A stretch of DNA of 64,000 nucleotides from Amphritea atlantica. GTDB lineage: Bacteria > Pseudomonadota > Gammaproteobacteria > Pseudomonadales > Balneatricaceae. Positions 1 through 11,964 of the stretch are shown here, one piece after another. How positions within the stretch are numbered: the stretch's first letter is position 1; every line of letters begins with the position of its first letter. The translations under genes and the position numbers were made by a program. The stretch is from NCBI GenBank assembly GCA_024397875.1, contig CP073344.1, forward strand, positions 1,665,001 through 1,729,000. The letters are read 5' to 3'. Below the pieces are notes generated by a model. That model saw only the letters and a list, made by a program, of their open reading frames with translations, did no database searches and was not told where the DNA came from.

Positions 1-281
1 TAAACACTGACAACAAACTCCATGAACGGGCACGCGCTTCTGTGCGAAATACTGGTGTGATATGGCCGCTTATCTTACGGCGCGTGGGGCAAAAGTACAG
101 CCTATAATCTCACCGTCCTGCGGTGAGGTGGATTTGTCTTAATACGACATGTTTGTGACATTAATCTGAAATATAGCCCTAAAGTGTAGTGTTTCTGATT
201 TGCTCACGGAGGGTTAAAAGGTGATAATGCGCCCAGCAAAAATTGACTGCTATATTGACTACTACCTTTTTGGAGTGAGCC
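1..281. other. Intergenic region upstream of GAPDH
   Basis: No convincing gene is seen. A perfect 7-bp inverted repeat (CTCACCG at 109-115, CGGTGAG at 121-127, 5-nt loop) lies in it without a following T run. In Pseudomonas the gap gene of this long type is divergent from mfd, so this stretch may hold two divergent promoters, but the neighbour lies outside the window. A Shine-Dalgarno-like TGGAG lies at 271-275 ahead of the GTG start. Confidence 0.5.
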
Positions 282-1718
282 GTGAGCCAAGATAAAGTGT
301 TAGCTGACTGGAAAGGTCGCGAAGCATTAGCTGAAGAGATGATCCCTTTGGTTGGTCGTCTGTACCGTGACAAGAACGTTGAGACATCTGTATATGGTCG
401 TCTTATCATCAAGCGTTCCGTTGTTGATGTGATAAAAGCACACCGCTATGTGCGTCAGGTTGAAGAGCAGGAGCTGTCAGTCATTGATACGCATCCTATT
501 CTGACTGCTCTGGATAAGATTGATGTTAAGAATGCACACGTTGACGTGGGTAAGCTGGCGGTCAAATTCCAGCAGGAAGCCAATGGCGTATCTGTAGAAG
601 ATTTCCTGGCAACTGAACTGGCGCCTGCAATTGGTGGTGCTGCTTCAGAACCTACGGATGTTGTTCTTTACGGTTTTGGCCGTATCGGTCGTCTGCTCGC
701 CCGTCTGCTGATTGAGCGTACCGGTGGCGGACAGTCTCTGCGCCTGCGTGCTATCGTTGTGCGTAAGGGTAAGGCTTCCAATGATCTGGAGAAGCGTGCC
801 AGCCTGCTGCGCCGCGACTCTGTTCACGGTTCTTTCCGCGGAACGATTCAGGTCGATGAAGAGAATCAGGCGATTATCGCTAACGGCAATCTGATTAAGG
901 TTATCTACTCTGACGGTCCTGATCAGGTTGATTACACTCAGTACGGTATCGATAACGCACTGGTGCTGGATAACACTGGTATCTGGCGTGATGAAGCAGG
1001 TCTGTCACTGCATCTGAAATCTAAAGGTGTTGCCAAGGTTGCCCTGACTGCGCCGGGTAAAGGCATTAAGAATATCGTTATGGGTGTTAACCATGGCGAT
1101 ATCGACGACAGTGATACCATTCTGTCTGCCGCTTCATGCACAACTAACGCTATATCGCCTGTACTGAAAGCGATCGATGCTAAGTATGGTGTGACCAATG
1201 GGCACGTTGAGACTGTTCACGCGTATACCAATGATCAGAACCTGATTGATAACTATCATAAAGGTGATCGTCGTGGTCGTGCGGCCGGTCTGAACATGGT
1301 TATTACCGAGACGGGTGCTGCAAAAGCGGTTTCCAAGGCGTTGCCTCAGCTTGAGGGTAAGCTGACCGGTAATGCGATCCGTGTTCCTACACCAAACGTT
1401 TCAATGGCGATTCTGAATCTGAATCTTGATTCTGAGACCAATAAAGAAGAGTTGAATGAGTATCTGCGTGAGATGGCATTGCACTCTCCTTTGCAGAAGC
1501 AGATCGATTACAGCAACTCTCCGGAAGCGGTATCTTCTGACTTTGTTGGCTCTCGTGCTGCGGGTGTTGTTGATGCTCTGGCAACTATCGGTGAAGGCAA
1601 TCGTTGCGTACTTTATGTATGGTACGACAATGAGTTTGGTTACAGCTGTCAGGTGATTCGTATGGCTCAGCGTATGGCTAAATGCACCCTGCCTGCGTTC
1701 CCTAAAGCCAAGGTCTGA
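282..1718 (+). CDS. gap: Long-form glyceraldehyde-3-phosphate dehydrogenase
   Basis: Catalyses the phosphorylating, NAD(P)-dependent oxidation of glyceraldehyde 3-phosphate in the cytosol. At 478 residues it belongs to the long GAPDH type of marine gammaproteobacteria and pseudomonads, which carries about 125 extra N-terminal residues before the Rossmann fold. The dinucleotide motif GFGRIGR is near residue 131 and the catalytic cysteine is C286 in SCTTN; the HAYTNDQ segment follows. The start is GTG with a TGGAG ribosome site 6 bases upstream. The gene is monocistronic, closed by a terminator 23 bases after the stop. Long-form enzymes are often assigned a gluconeogenic role, but the direction of flux cannot be read from sequence. 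Confidence 0.93.
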   Translation: MSQDKVLADWKGREALAEEMIPLVGRLYRDKNVETSVYGRLIIKRSVVDVIKAHRYVRQVEEQELSVIDTHPILTALDKIDVKNAHVDVGKLAVKFQQEANGVSVEDFLATELAPAIGGAASEPTDVVLYGFGRIGRLLARLLIERTGGGQSLRLRAIVVRKGKASNDLEKRASLLRRDSVHGSFRGTIQVDEENQAIIANGNLIKVIYSDGPDQVDYTQYGIDNALVLDNTGIWRDEAGLSLHLKSKGVAKVALTAPGKGIKNIVMGVNHGDIDDSDTILSAASCTTNAISPVLKAIDAKYGVTNGHVETVHAYTNDQNLIDNYHKGDRRGRAAGLNMVITETGAAKAVSKALPQLEGKLTGNAIRVPTPNVSMAILNLNLDSETNKEELNEYLREMALHSPLQKQIDYSNSPEAVSSDFVGSRAAGVVDALATIGEGNRCVLYVWYDNEFGYSCQVIRMAQRMAKCTLPAFPKAKV

Positions 1719-1740
1719 TAAGACTTTAGGCTAACGGAAA

Positions 1741-1763
1741 ACCGCCCTAAGAGGCGGTTTTTT
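1741..1763 (+). terminator. Rho-independent terminator of gap
   Basis: ACCGCC (1741-1746), 6-nt loop, GGCGGT (1753-1758), then a T run to 1763. It lies just after the gap stop codon. Confidence 0.9.
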
Positions 1764-3383
<1,620 letters not shown>

Positions 3384-3385
3384 TC

Positions 3386-4597
3386 ATGAGCTTAAGAAAT
3401 ATTCTTGATAAAATGGAGCCGCATTTCCATAAAGGCGGCAAGTATGAAAACTGGTATGCGCTGTATGAAGCCGCCGATACTATTTTCTACACTCCGGGTC
3501 ATGTGACTAAGACAGCTGCCCACGTTCGTGATGCAGTTGACCTTAAACGAATGATGATCCTGGTATGGATGTGTACTTTCCCTGCTGTCTTGTTTGGTTT
3601 GTACAATGTTGGTCTGCAGGCTAATACTGCAATGGCAACATTGGGAATCACTGAACCGTCAACCTGGCAGGGTGGCCTTACAGCGCTGTTCACCAGTTTT
3701 AACCCGGACAGCCTGTGGGATAACATCATTCACGGTGCGATGTACTGGCTGCCTATCTATCTGACGACCTTTGTTGTCGGTGGTTTCTGGGAAGTGCTGT
3801 TCGCAATGAAGCGTGGACACGAAGTAAACGAAGGCTTCTTTGTTACTTCTATTCTGTTTGCCCTGATTTTGCCGCCAACGATTCCGTTGTGGCAGGTCGC
3901 ACTGGGTATCAGCTTCGGCGTTGTGATTGGTAAAGAAGTTTTCGGTGGTACCGGTAAAAACTTCCTTAACCCCGCTCTGACGGGTCGTGCTTTCCTGTTC
4001 TTCGCATACCCTGCGCAGATGTCAGGCGATGCGATCTGGACTGCCGTTGATGGCTTCTCTGGTGCTACACCTCTGGGTCTTGCTGCTGCGGGTGGTGTTG
4101 ATGCTATTCTGGCGCAGAATATCACCTGGTTTGATGCCTTTATCGGCACCATTCAGGGATCTGTCGGTGAGGTGTCTACTTTTGCCGTTGCGCTGGGTGG
4201 CGCTGTATTGCTGATTGCTAAGGTGGCTGCATGGCGTATTGTCGCCGGTGTGTTCCTGGGTATGACCGTGATGGCTACCCTGTTTAACATCATCGGATCC
4301 GATACTAATTCGATGTTTGCCTTACCGTTTTACTGGCATATGGTGCTGGGTGGCTTTGCTTTCGGTATGTTCTTTATGGCAACCGATCCGATCTCAGCTT
4401 CTATGACAAATACCGGCAAGTGGTTCTTTGGAGCACTGATCGGTGTGATGGTTGTTCTTATTCGGGTAGTTAACCCGGCCTTCCCTGAGGGGATGATGCT
4501 GGCGATTCTGTTCGGTAACCTGTTTGCGCCACTGATCGATAACTTTGTCGTTCAGGCGAACATCAAGCGGAGGGCTCTACGCAATGTCAGCAAGTAA
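3386..4597 (+). CDS. nqrB: Na+-NQR subunit B
   Basis: Integral membrane subunit (403 residues, about ten hydrophobic segments) of the Na+-NQR complex in the inner membrane. It carries covalent FMN on a threonine in SGAT; here that is T228 within GFSGATPLG, attached by ApbE, whose gene is in the same operon. Family knowledge places riboflavin and part of the sodium path in this subunit. The 3' end overlaps nqrC by 14 bases, implying translational coupling. Confidence 0.95.
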   Translation: MSLRNILDKMEPHFHKGGKYENWYALYEAADTIFYTPGHVTKTAAHVRDAVDLKRMMILVWMCTFPAVLFGLYNVGLQANTAMATLGITEPSTWQGGLTALFTSFNPDSLWDNIIHGAMYWLPIYLTTFVVGGFWEVLFAMKRGHEVNEGFFVTSILFALILPPTIPLWQVALGISFGVVIGKEVFGGTGKNFLNPALTGRAFLFFAYPAQMSGDAIWTAVDGFSGATPLGLAAAGGVDAILAQNITWFDAFIGTIQGSVGEVSTFAVALGGAVLLIAKVAAWRIVAGVFLGMTVMATLFNIIGSDTNSMFALPFYWHMVLGGFAFGMFFMATDPISASMTNTGKWFFGALIGVMVVLIRVVNPAFPEGMMLAILFGNLFAPLIDNFVVQANIKRRALRNVSK

Positions 4598-5372
4598 AGA
4601 TTCCATCGGTAGAACAATTACCGTTGCTGTTTTGCTTTGTGTGGTCTGCTCCGTTGTTGTATCAGCGTCAGCAGTGCTGCTTAAGCCTAAACAGGTAGCT
4701 AACAAGAACCTTGACCGTCAGACTAATATCCTTGCTGCAGCAGGTATTGCCACTGCAGGTCAGGATATTCCAGCACTATTCGATCAGTTGATTGAAAAGC
4801 GTTTTGTCGATCTGCGTTCCGGTCAATACACTGAAGTGGATGATCCTGCCCGTTACGATGCGCGTAAAGCGGCTAAGGAGAGTGACACTGGTGTTGCTCT
4901 GGAGCGCGGCGTAGATATCGCTTCAATCAAGTATCAGGCAAAAGTGATGCCGGTATACCTGGTTAAGAAGCAGGGCGGTGAAGGCTTTGATAAACTGATC
5001 CTTCCGGTCCATGGCTATGGCCTTTGGTCTACTTTGTACGGCTTCCTGGCGTTAGAAGCAGACCTTAATACGGTTGTTGGTTTTGGCTTCTATTCACACG
5101 CTGAGACTCCGGGGCTGGGTGGCGAAGTTGATAATCCAAACTGGAAAGCGCTGTGGCCTGGTAAGCAGGTCTATCCTGCCGGTTCTATGGTGCCAGCGTT
5201 AGGACTGGTTAAAGGCAATGTTAATCCTGCCTCTGCCTCTGCTAAGCATCAGGTGGATGGACTTGCCGGCGCGACTTTGACCAGTAACGGTGTATCTAAT
5301 CTGGTTAAATTCTGGATGGGTGAGAATGGTTATGCGCCATTCCTGTCAAATCTGAAAGCAGGGGGGGCGTAA
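4584..5372 (+). CDS. nqrC: Na+-NQR subunit C
   Basis: Membrane-anchored periplasmic subunit with covalent FMN. 262 residues from the ATG at 4584, preceded by GGAGGG; an upstream in-frame start at 4545 would lie deep in nqrB and is less likely. One N-terminal transmembrane helix (about residues 9-31) precedes a soluble domain. The FMN-bearing threonine is T231 in [10 protein letters not shown], matching the ApbE target pattern. Part of the nqr operon, 3 bases before nqrD. Confidence 0.95.
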   Translation: MSASKDSIGRTITVAVLLCVVCSVVVSASAVLLKPKQVANKNLDRQTNILAAAGIATAGQDIPALFDQLIEKRFVDLRSGQYTEVDDPARYDARKAAKESDTGVALERGVDIASIKYQAKVMPVYLVKKQGGEGFDKLILPVHGYGLWSTLYGFLALEADLNTVVGFGFYSHAETPGLGGEVDNPNWKALWPGKQVYPAGSMVPALGLVKGNVNPASASAKHQVDGLAGATLTSNGVSNLVKFWMGENGYAPFLSNLKAGGA

Positions 5373-5375
5373 ATT

Positions 5376-6035
5376 ATGTCTCAAGTTAAAGATGTCCTGA
5401 TTGGACCGATTTTTAACAATAACCCGATCGGGCTGCAGATCCTGGGGATCTGTTCCGCTCTGGCGGTAACCTCAAACCTGGGTACAGCGTTTGTAATGAC
5501 CCTCGCGGTAACGGTGGTAACAGCGTTTTCAAACCTGTTTATTTCCGTTATTCGTAATCAGATCCCGGGCAATATACGGATTATCTGTCAGATGGCCATC
5601 ATTGCATCTCTGGTAATCGTAGTTGACCAGATTCTGAAAGCGTATGCTTATGATATTTCTAAGCAGCTTTCGGTATTCGTGGGTCTGATCATTACTAACT
5701 GTATCGTAATGGGCCGTGCTGAAGCCTTCGCGATGAAGAACCCTCCGGGGATCGCCTTCCTCGATGGTATCGGTAACGGACTGGGATACGGTGTAGTGCT
5801 GATCTTTGTTGGTTTCCTTCGCGAGCTGTTTGGTGCGGGTAAACTCTTTGGCATCGAAGTTTTACCGCTGGTCACTGACGGTGGTTGGTACATGGCTAAT
5901 GGTATGATGTTGTTACCGCCAAGTGCGTTCTTCATCATCGGCATGTTTATCTGGCTGGTTCGTACCTTTAAGAAAGATCAGGTTGAAGCGCCCGAGTTCG
6001 AGCTTGCTAAGAACACTCAGAAGGAGGCTGTGTAA
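5376..6035 (+). CDS. nqrD: Na+-NQR subunit D
   Basis: Hydrophobic inner-membrane subunit of Na+-NQR (219 residues, about six membrane helices), homologous to NqrE and to RnfA/RnfE. NqrD and NqrE together form the intramembrane iron-sulfur site; each contributes a conserved cysteine motif, here [11 protein letters not shown] near residue 110. Its TAA stop overlaps the nqrE ATG by one base, so translation is likely coupled. Confidence 0.95.
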   Translation: MSQVKDVLIGPIFNNNPIGLQILGICSALAVTSNLGTAFVMTLAVTVVTAFSNLFISVIRNQIPGNIRIICQMAIIASLVIVVDQILKAYAYDISKQLSVFVGLIITNCIVMGRAEAFAMKNPPGIAFLDGIGNGLGYGVVLIFVGFLRELFGAGKLFGIEVLPLVTDGGWYMANGMMLLPPSAFFIIGMFIWLVRTFKKDQVEAPEFELAKNTQKEAV

Positions 6036-6643
6036 TGGAACAGTATATCAGCCTTGCTGTTAAGGCGATCTTTGTTGAAAACATGGCGCTGGCCTTCTTT
6101 CTGGGGATGTGTACATTCCTGGCGATATCAAAGAAGGTTCAGACGGCTATCGGTCTGGGTATTGCCGTTATTGTGGTTCTGGCGATCACAACACCGATCA
6201 ATAACCTGATCTATAATCTGCTGCTTCGTGAAGGTGCGCTGGCCTGGGCCGGTTATCCTGAAGTTGATCTGAGCTTTCTGGGCTATATCTCTTATATCGG
6301 TGTAATCGCTGCGATTGTACAGATTCTGGAGATGTTCCTGGATAAGTATGTACCTGTACTCTACAACGCACTGGGTGTATTCCTGCCGCTGATTACCGTG
6401 AACTGCGCCATTATGGGTGCGGCACTGTTTATGGTGGAGCGTGACTACTCCTTTGGTGAGTCTGTTGTTTATGGTACGGGTGCGGGTCTTGGCTGGGCGT
6501 TGGCGATCACCGCTCTGGCAGGTATCCGTGAAAAACTGAAATACAGCGACGTACCGGAAGGTTTGCGTGGCCTGGGTATCACCTTCATCACTGTTGGTCT
6601 GATGTCCCTGGGTTTCATGTCTTTTTCCGGCGTGCAGCTGTAA
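6035..6643 (+). CDS. nqrE: Na+-NQR subunit E
   Basis: Hydrophobic inner-membrane subunit (202 residues) paired with NqrD around the membrane-embedded iron centre. The motif [16 protein letters not shown], near residue 120, carries the conserved cysteine. Length and the [20 protein letters not shown] start are typical. It is followed by a 37-base gap with a clear AGAAGGA ribosome site for nqrF. Confidence 0.95.
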   Translation: MEQYISLAVKAIFVENMALAFFLGMCTFLAISKKVQTAIGLGIAVIVVLAITTPINNLIYNLLLREGALAWAGYPEVDLSFLGYISYIGVIAAIVQILEMFLDKYVPVLYNALGVFLPLITVNCAIMGAALFMVERDYSFGESVVYGTGAGLGWALAITALAGIREKLKYSDVPEGLRGLGITFITVGLMSLGFMSFSGVQL

Positions 6644-6680
6644 TTGCTGTCGCATGATCAACTAAAGAAGGATTAAGCTA

Positions 6681-7907
6681 ATGAATGCAGAAATCGTTCT
6701 CGGCGTTGTCATGTTTACCGCGGTAGTGCTTGCACTGGTCGCGGTAATTCTGGCAGCCCGTTCAAAACTGGTTAGCAGTGGTGATGTGACCATCACCATT
6801 AATGATGACCCAAACAAGAGCGTAACTGTTGCTGCTGGTGATAAGCTGCTTCAGACTCTGTCGAATGCGGGTATTTTCGTACCGTCTGCATGTGGTGGCG
6901 GTGGTACCTGCGCGCAGTGTAAGTGTCAGGTTCTCGATGGTGGTGGCTCAATGTTGCCAACAGAGGAATCTCACTTCACTATGCGTGAGGCAAAAGAAGG
7001 GTGGCGTCTCTCCTGTCAGGTTGCTGTAAAGCAGGATATGAAGATTGAACTGGAAGAAGAGATCTTTGGTGTTCAAAAGTGGGAGTGTACGGTTGAATCC
7101 AACCCTAACGTTGCTACTTTCATCAAAGAGCTGACCCTGCGTCTGCCGGAAGGTGAGAACGTAGACTTCCGTGCCGGTGGTTATGTTCAGCTGGAATGTC
7201 CTCCTCATGAAGTGCATTACAAAGACTTCGATATCGAAGAGGAATATCGTGGTGACTGGGATAAGTTTGATCAGTGGCGGTATGTGTCGAAGGTGGACGA
7301 AAACACTATTCGTGCATACTCCATGGCGAACTATCCGGAAGAGCGTGGGGTGGTTAAATTTAACATCCGTATCGCCTCTCCACCTCCGGGGACAGATTAC
7401 CCACCGGGTATCATGTCGTCTTATGTATTCAGCCTGAAGCCGGGTGATAAGATTACCGTTTATGGACCATTTGGTGAGTTCTTTGCCAAGGATACCGACA
7501 ACGAGATGGTCTTTATCGGTGGTGGTGCGGGTATGGCGCCGATGCGTTCGCATATCTTCGATCAGCTGAAGCGTCTCAACTCTAAGCGTAAGATCTCTTT
7601 CTGGTATGGTGCTCGTTCACTACGTGAGTGCTTCTACAATGAAGAGTATGATCTGCTTCAGGAAGAGAATGATAACTTCCAGTGGCATCTGGCGCTGTCA
7701 GACCCTCAGCCTGAAGACAACTGGGATGGTATGACCGGATTTATCCATAACGTGTTATATGAAAACTATCTGAAGGACCATGAGGCTCCTGAAGATTGTG
7801 AATACTACATGTGTGGGCCTCCGATGATGAATGCTGCTGTAATCCAGATGCTGGTTGATCTGGGGGTTGAGCGTGAAAACATCTACCTCGACGACTTCGG
7901 TGGCTGA
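6681..7907 (+). CDS. nqrF: Na+-NQR subunit F, NADH-oxidising
   Basis: Entry point of electrons: oxidises NADH with FAD and passes electrons to a 2Fe-2S centre. 408 residues. One N-terminal membrane helix (about 4-26), then a ferredoxin-type domain with cluster ligands C71, C77, C80 and C112, then an FAD domain with [11 protein letters not shown] and an NADH domain with [10 protein letters not shown]. The C-terminal YLDDFGG is typical. All catalytic motifs are present. apbE starts 6 bases after its stop. Confidence 0.96.
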   Translation: MNAEIVLGVVMFTAVVLALVAVILAARSKLVSSGDVTITINDDPNKSVTVAAGDKLLQTLSNAGIFVPSACGGGGTCAQCKCQVLDGGGSMLPTEESHFTMREAKEGWRLSCQVAVKQDMKIELEEEIFGVQKWECTVESNPNVATFIKELTLRLPEGENVDFRAGGYVQLECPPHEVHYKDFDIEEEYRGDWDKFDQWRYVSKVDENTIRAYSMANYPEERGVVKFNIRIASPPPGTDYPPGIMSSYVFSLKPGDKITVYGPFGEFFAKDTDNEMVFIGGGAGMAPMRSHIFDQLKRLNSKRKISFWYGARSLRECFYNEEYDLLQEENDNFQWHLALSDPQPEDNWDGMTGFIHNVLYENYLKDHEAPEDCEYYMCGPPMMNAAVIQMLVDLGVERENIYLDDFGG

Positions 7908-7913
7908 TCATTG

Positions 7914-8951
7914 ATGTCTGAATTAAACAGGCAACTAAATAAACGGCCGGCAGCTCTGCTGCTGGCCGCTTCGTTTCTATTGTTTACGCTCCTTTCCGGG
8001 TGTAGTAAACAACCTCAGATTGTCAGCCATCAGGGTCCGACGATGGGTACCAGCTTCACCGTGAAGTGGGTGTCTTCTGATGCTGATAGAGATGCAAGGC
8101 TACCGGCACAGATCGATCAGCTGCTGGTTGCGGTCAATAACAGTATGTCTACCTACCAGAAGGATTCAGAACTGAGCCGCATCAATCAGATGCCGGCAGG
8201 TGTGTCTGTCGCCCTGTCTGAAGGTCTGACTCAGGTATTAAAAAAAGCTTTAGAGATTAGCGAATCATCCGCCGGCGCATTTGATGTCACGGTCGGACCG
8301 CTTGTTAATCTGTGGGGCTTTGGTCCGGATGGTCGTGTTATTCATGCGCCGGATGAGCAGGAGATAACTCTGCTGCAGCAGCGGGTGGGTTCCCACTATA
8401 TTGAGCTTTCCGGTAACCGGTTAAACCGGCAGCGTAACGTTTATATTGACCTGTCTGCGATTGCTAAAGGGTATGGTGTCGATAAGGTTGCTGAGCTGCT
8501 CGAAAACGCGGGTATTACCGCATATCTGGTAGAGATTGGTGGTGAGCTGAGAGCCCGGGGTGTTAAGCCGGATAACAGTCACTGGAAAATAGCGATAGAA
8601 GCTCCGGTTTCCGGTGAGCGTCAGGTTCAGCGTATAATTGAAGTTAAAGATGTAGGTATTGCCACCTCAGGCGATTATCGCAATTACTTCGAGGAAAACG
8701 GTATCCGTTTTTCCCATACAATAGATCCGGCAACCGGTATGCCTATCCGTCATAAACTGGCGTCTGTGACCGTGCTGGCCAGTGATTGTGCTAGTGCTGA
8801 TGCACTGGCGACCGCAATGATGGTGTTGGGTCCTGAAAAGGCAGAAGCCTACGCTGAAGACCAAGGTGTTGAAGCGTTAATGATTATAAAGGCCGATGAG
8901 GGCTTTATCGAGAAGATGACACCGGGGTTTAAAGATTACCTGGTGGAGTGA
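7914..8951 (+). CDS. apbE: FAD:protein FMN transferase (lipoprotein)
   Basis: Transfers FMN from FAD onto threonines of NqrB and NqrC in the periplasm. About 345 residues. The N-terminus is a lipoprotein signal peptide ending in the lipobox LLSGC, so the mature protein is membrane-tethered. Family motifs include MGTSFTVKW, the DVTVGPLVNLWGFGP segment, YIDLSAIAKGYGVD and SHTIDPATG. A TTG at 7911 is an alternative start but the adjacent ATG is preferred. Its position directly after nqrF fits its maturation role. Confidence 0.95.
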   Translation: MSELNRQLNKRPAALLLAASFLLFTLLSGCSKQPQIVSHQGPTMGTSFTVKWVSSDADRDARLPAQIDQLLVAVNNSMSTYQKDSELSRINQMPAGVSVALSEGLTQVLKKALEISESSAGAFDVTVGPLVNLWGFGPDGRVIHAPDEQEITLLQQRVGSHYIELSGNRLNRQRNVYIDLSAIAKGYGVDKVAELLENAGITAYLVEIGGELRARGVKPDNSHWKIAIEAPVSGERQVQRIIEVKDVGIATSGDYRNYFEENGIRFSHTIDPATGMPIRHKLASVTVLASDCASADALATAMMVLGPEKAEAYAEDQGVEALMIIKADEGFIEKMTPGFKDYLVE

Positions 8952-8961
8952 GGAAAGATCT

Positions 8962-9201
8962 ATGAGTACTATGATTTTGTCTTTTGTTGTTTTGATATTA
9001 GTTGTTGCCGCTATGTCTGTCGGTGTAATGATGGGGCGTAAGCCGATTGCCGGCTCCTGTGGTGGTCTGGCCAATGTGGGGATCGATGAAGAGTGCCCTA
9101 TCTGTGGTGGTGATCAGAACCGCTGCGATGAAGAGCAGGATAAGCAGAGCCGTAAAGAGGATATTGCTGATCTCGCCTATGATGCCAAAAATGCCCGCTA
9201 A
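8962..9201 (+). CDS. nqrM: Na+-NQR maturation protein NqrM
   Basis: Small protein (79 residues) required for assembly of the Na+-NQR iron centre in Vibrio. One N-terminal membrane helix (about residues 4-24), then a cysteine-rich segment with C33, C45, C48 and C54 (GSCGGL and CPICGG), the family hallmark. It closes the nqr operon 10 bases after apbE. A TGCCCG/CGGGCA hairpin (9192-9209) straddles its stop codon. Confidence 0.93.
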   Translation: MSTMILSFVVLILVVAAMSVGVMMGRKPIAGSCGGLANVGIDEECPICGGDQNRCDEEQDKQSRKEDIADLAYDAKNAR

Positions 9202-9321
9202 GCCGGGCAATCAGATCGGACTTCTGCCTGCTAATTCAGAGTCGACTCTCTGCTTAAAAGTATCTGGTTTCGTTGAGTCTTAAAAAAGTTTATAAAAATT
9301 AATAGATAATAGGGGAAAGTG

Positions 9322-10722
9322 ATGGCTGTATATGACTATGATGTCATTGTAATCGGATCCGGTCCCGCCGGTGAAGGCGCGGCAATGAATGCGGCGAAGA
9401 AGGGACGTCGTGTAGCTGTCATCGAGTCACAGGACTCTGTGGGCGGCAACTGTACGCATAAGGGAACTATCCCATCCAAGGCGTTGCGTCACTCAGTTAA
9501 GCAGATCATCGAGTTTAATACTAACCCTATGTTCCGTGATATTGGAGAGCCACGCTGGTTCTCCTTTCCAAAAGTACTCAAGCGCGCCGAAAAAGTGATC
9601 TCCAACCAGGTTATGATGCGCACCAACTTCTATGCCCGGAACCGGATCGATCTGTTTTTCGGCAAAGCGGAGTTTGCTGATAAGAATACGGTGCTGGTGA
9701 CCGGTACTGTTAAGGGTAATGAAACCCTGCGGGCGAAAAATATCATTATCGCTACCGGTTCACGGCCATATAAACCGGATGACATCGATTTTAACCATCC
9801 ACGAATCTATAACAGTGACACTATACTCACCCTGAGTCATACCCCCAGGACCCTGATTATTTACGGCGCCGGTGTTATCGGTTCAGAATATGCCTCTATC
9901 TTCAGCGGGCTGGGTGTCAAAGTTGACCTGATAGACTCAATGGATCGGTTGTTGTCTTTCCTTGATGCTGAGATCTCCGATTCCCTGAGTTATCACCTGC
10001 GTAACAATGCGGTTAAGATTCGTCATAATGAAGTCTATGAAAAAGTCGTCGCTGATGAGCGCGGGGTAACCCTGACACTGCGTTCTGGCAAGATGATCCG
10101 TGCGGATGCATTCCTCTGGTGTAACGGACGAAGCGGTAATACCGATAGGTTAAAGCTGGAAAATATTGGTCTTGAGGCTAACGGCCGGGGACAGATTGAG
10201 GTTGACGAGCACTACCGTACCAAGTCAGAAGGGATCTATGCCTGTGGTGATGTCATCGGCTGGCCTGCGCTGGCTTCAGCCGCGCTTGATCAGGGCCGTG
10301 CAGCGTCCTCTGACATGCTCAATGCTGATGACTTCCGTTTCATCAACGATGTACCAACGGGTATCTATACCATTCCTGAGATCAGCTCTATTGGTAAGAC
10401 AGAGGAGCAACTGACAGAGGAGTGTGTGCCTTATGAAGTGGGTCAGGCTTTTTTCAAAGACACAGCCCGCGCCCAGATATCGGGTGAGCCGGTGGGTATG
10501 CTGAAAATTCTCTTCAACCGGGATACGCTGGCCATATTGGGTATCCACTGTTTCGGCGATCAGGCTTCAGAGATTGTGCATATCGGTCAGGCGATTATGA
10601 ATCAGGCGGGGGAGGCGAATACAATCAACTATTTTGTTAACACCACCTTTAACTATCCGACCATGGCTGAAGCCTACCGGGTAGCGGCAATTGCCGGTCT
10701 GAACCGTATATCTAATCTGTAA
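9322..10722 (+). CDS. sthA: Soluble pyridine nucleotide transhydrogenase
   Basis: FAD enzyme that equilibrates NADPH and NAD+ in the cytosol (466 residues). FAD motif [10 protein letters not shown] near the N-terminus and NAD(P) motif [11 protein letters not shown] in the middle. In [15 protein letters not shown] the second redox cysteine of the disulfide reductase family is replaced by Thr, the signature of SthA rather than lipoamide dehydrogenase. The ATG at 9322 follows AGGGGAA. About 120 AT-rich bases separate it from nqrM, so it probably has its own promoter; a bidirectional terminator follows. Confidence 0.95.
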   Translation: MAVYDYDVIVIGSGPAGEGAAMNAAKKGRRVAVIESQDSVGGNCTHKGTIPSKALRHSVKQIIEFNTNPMFRDIGEPRWFSFPKVLKRAEKVISNQVMMRTNFYARNRIDLFFGKAEFADKNTVLVTGTVKGNETLRAKNIIIATGSRPYKPDDIDFNHPRIYNSDTILTLSHTPRTLIIYGAGVIGSEYASIFSGLGVKVDLIDSMDRLLSFLDAEISDSLSYHLRNNAVKIRHNEVYEKVVADERGVTLTLRSGKMIRADAFLWCNGRSGNTDRLKLENIGLEANGRGQIEVDEHYRTKSEGIYACGDVIGWPALASAALDQGRAASSDMLNADDFRFINDVPTGIYTIPEISSIGKTEEQLTEECVPYEVGQAFFKDTARAQISGEPVGMLKILFNRDTLAILGIHCFGDQASEIVHIGQAIMNQAGEANTINYFVNTTFNYPTMAEAYRVAAIAGLNRISNL

Positions 10723-10738
10723 ATCGCCCTGCGATGAT

Positions 10739-10767
10739 AAAAAAACCGCCCTAGGGCGGTTTTTTTA
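10739..10767. terminator. Bidirectional terminator between sthA and the Tus operon
   Basis: Near-perfect palindrome: A run, ACCGCCC, TA, GGGCGGT, T run. It can end sthA on the plus strand and the converging 109-residue gene on the minus strand. Confidence 0.92.
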
Positions 10768-10777
10768 TGTTTGTTAC

Positions 10778-11107
10778 TTAATCAGTTTTATTGTCGTCGG
10801 GCTTTTCCGGGGCCTTATAAAATCCATCTTCATAATATTTTCCGGTTACACCAAGTTTTCTTTCAACCCAGCGGTTGTAATGTTTCCAAATGAAGAAGGC
10901 TGGCGTCATGGCGATCATAATGCCGAGCATCAACCCGGCACCTGAGTATTTCTCTGGCATCTGGGTCATCACCCAGTCATAAAATCCGCTGCTATCGATT
11001 ATCAGGTAATACGCGATAAGAAACAGTAAACCAAATCCGGTTGCAATGTGATGCAGTAGCTTGTTATGTGTGCTGTCATTCAGGTTGTTGTTTGAGCTTC
11101 CGGACAT
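10778..11107 (-). CDS. Small two-helix membrane protein, unknown function
   Basis: 109 residues. A polar N-terminus (MSGSSNNNLNDS) is followed by two hydrophobic helices at about residues 23-40 and 57-75, and a charged C-terminus rich in Lys and Asp. No enzymatic motif is seen and no family is recognised. It is the last gene of a leftward operon, 8 bases downstream of the Tus-like gene and just before a bidirectional terminator. No function is proposed. Confidence 0.75.
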   Translation of the reverse strand: MSGSSNNNLNDSTHNKLLHHIATGFGLLFLIAYYLIIDSSGFYDWVMTQMPEKYSGAGLMLGIMIAMTPAFFIWKHYNRWVERKLGVTGKYYEDGFYKAPEKPDDNKTD

Positions 11108-11115
11108 AAAATTGA

Positions 11116-11964
11116 TTATCCAAGGTAACGGTGTACTCTGATGCTTGGCAGAAACGGTTGCGGATCGATCTTCAGATCACTGCGCTCGAGTCGGCTGCGG
11201 GCCTCAGGCGGGGTAAGCGGAGGCTCATTATACGCGGGCAAAGAGGGATTATCACTGTTAAGGGCGATAATAATCGGCAGTGATGTGTTTTGTGCTTTTC
11301 TCAGCGTATGTTCCTTCTGTTTCCAGACCGGATTGGCGCGCATGACCGGTACCTGGTTTTGTACCTGTGCGAGCATATCTCCGGGGTGTAGCTGGCCAAC
11401 TGCCTGTAACTGTATCTGAATATGCGCCTGGCTGGTGTCCATTTTAAGCAGTTTTTCCTCAGCTTCCCTGGGCGTTAGTTTGCGAATGCTGCGGCCACTG
11501 GTATACCAGCTGAAGCCTATTCTCGAGGGGCAGGTATCAAAAACAGGAATTTGTCGATAACACTGCTTGAGATGAATTCTTGATGCGCCATGGCGATGCA
11601 GCAGTGCGGCGATCGTTTCACTTCTTTTGTGTAACGTCTGCAGAATTTCGGCTGACTGACTTAAGCGATAGCGGGTAGCGAGTTGCTGAAAGCAGGATTT
11701 GGCGTGATTAAGTCTCTGAGTGGCCTCAATCAGTTCAGGATTAGCGCCAATTATTCCGTGTTGACTGATTGTAGTCCGTCCGTCCTGCCCATCCCGATAC
11801 CAGATATCAGTATATAGGCTCGCCGCCTGTTTCAGGTTGCAGGCAGTTTCTCCCGGTAACCAAAAGGGAAGTGTGCTTTTGAGTAGTTGTTCTGAAAAGC
11901 TGAGAAGTTCCTGATTGAGTTGATTCAGGCTTTCTAATAGTTCGACAGCGCTAGTACTGCTCAT
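11116..11964 (-). CDS. tus: Tus-like replication terminus site-binding protein
   Basis: 282 residues, assigned to the Tus family from remembered similarity along most of the E. coli protein. Aligned landmarks are an N-terminal helical LNQLNQELLSFSEQLL, then HRH at 124-126 (matching WVHRH of E. coli, where H144 is the lock residue for the flipped cytosine), RIGFSW near 149-154 (RFGW), SIRKLTPREAEEKLLK (IIKNLHRDEVLAQLEK), LPIIIALNSDN (TPLIALINRDN) and the C-terminal FLPSIRVH (LIIPRLHLY). Tus binds asymmetric Ter sites and blocks DnaB in one direction. E. coli F140 appears replaced by Ala. The start overlaps the upstream PilZ gene by 14 bases; a GTG just upstream is an alternative. Confidence 0.8.
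   Translation of the reverse strand: MSSTSAVELLESLNQLNQELLSFSEQLLKSTLPFWLPGETACNLKQAASLYTDIWYRDGQDGRTTISQHGIIGANPELIEATQRLNHAKSCFQQLATRYRLSQSAEILQTLHKRSETIAALLHRHGASRIHLKQCYRQIPVFDTCPSRIGFSWYTSGRSIRKLTPREAEEKLLKMDTSQAHIQIQLQAVGQLHPGDMLAQVQNQVPVMRANPVWKQKEHTLRKAQNTSLPIIIALNSDNPSLPAYNEPPLTPPEARSRLERSDLKIDPQPFLPSIRVHRYLG

Noticed and set aside
9192..9209. Hairpin TGCCCG/CGGGCA across the nqrM stop as a terminator
   Set aside because: Six pairs only and no T run; at best a weak structural element.
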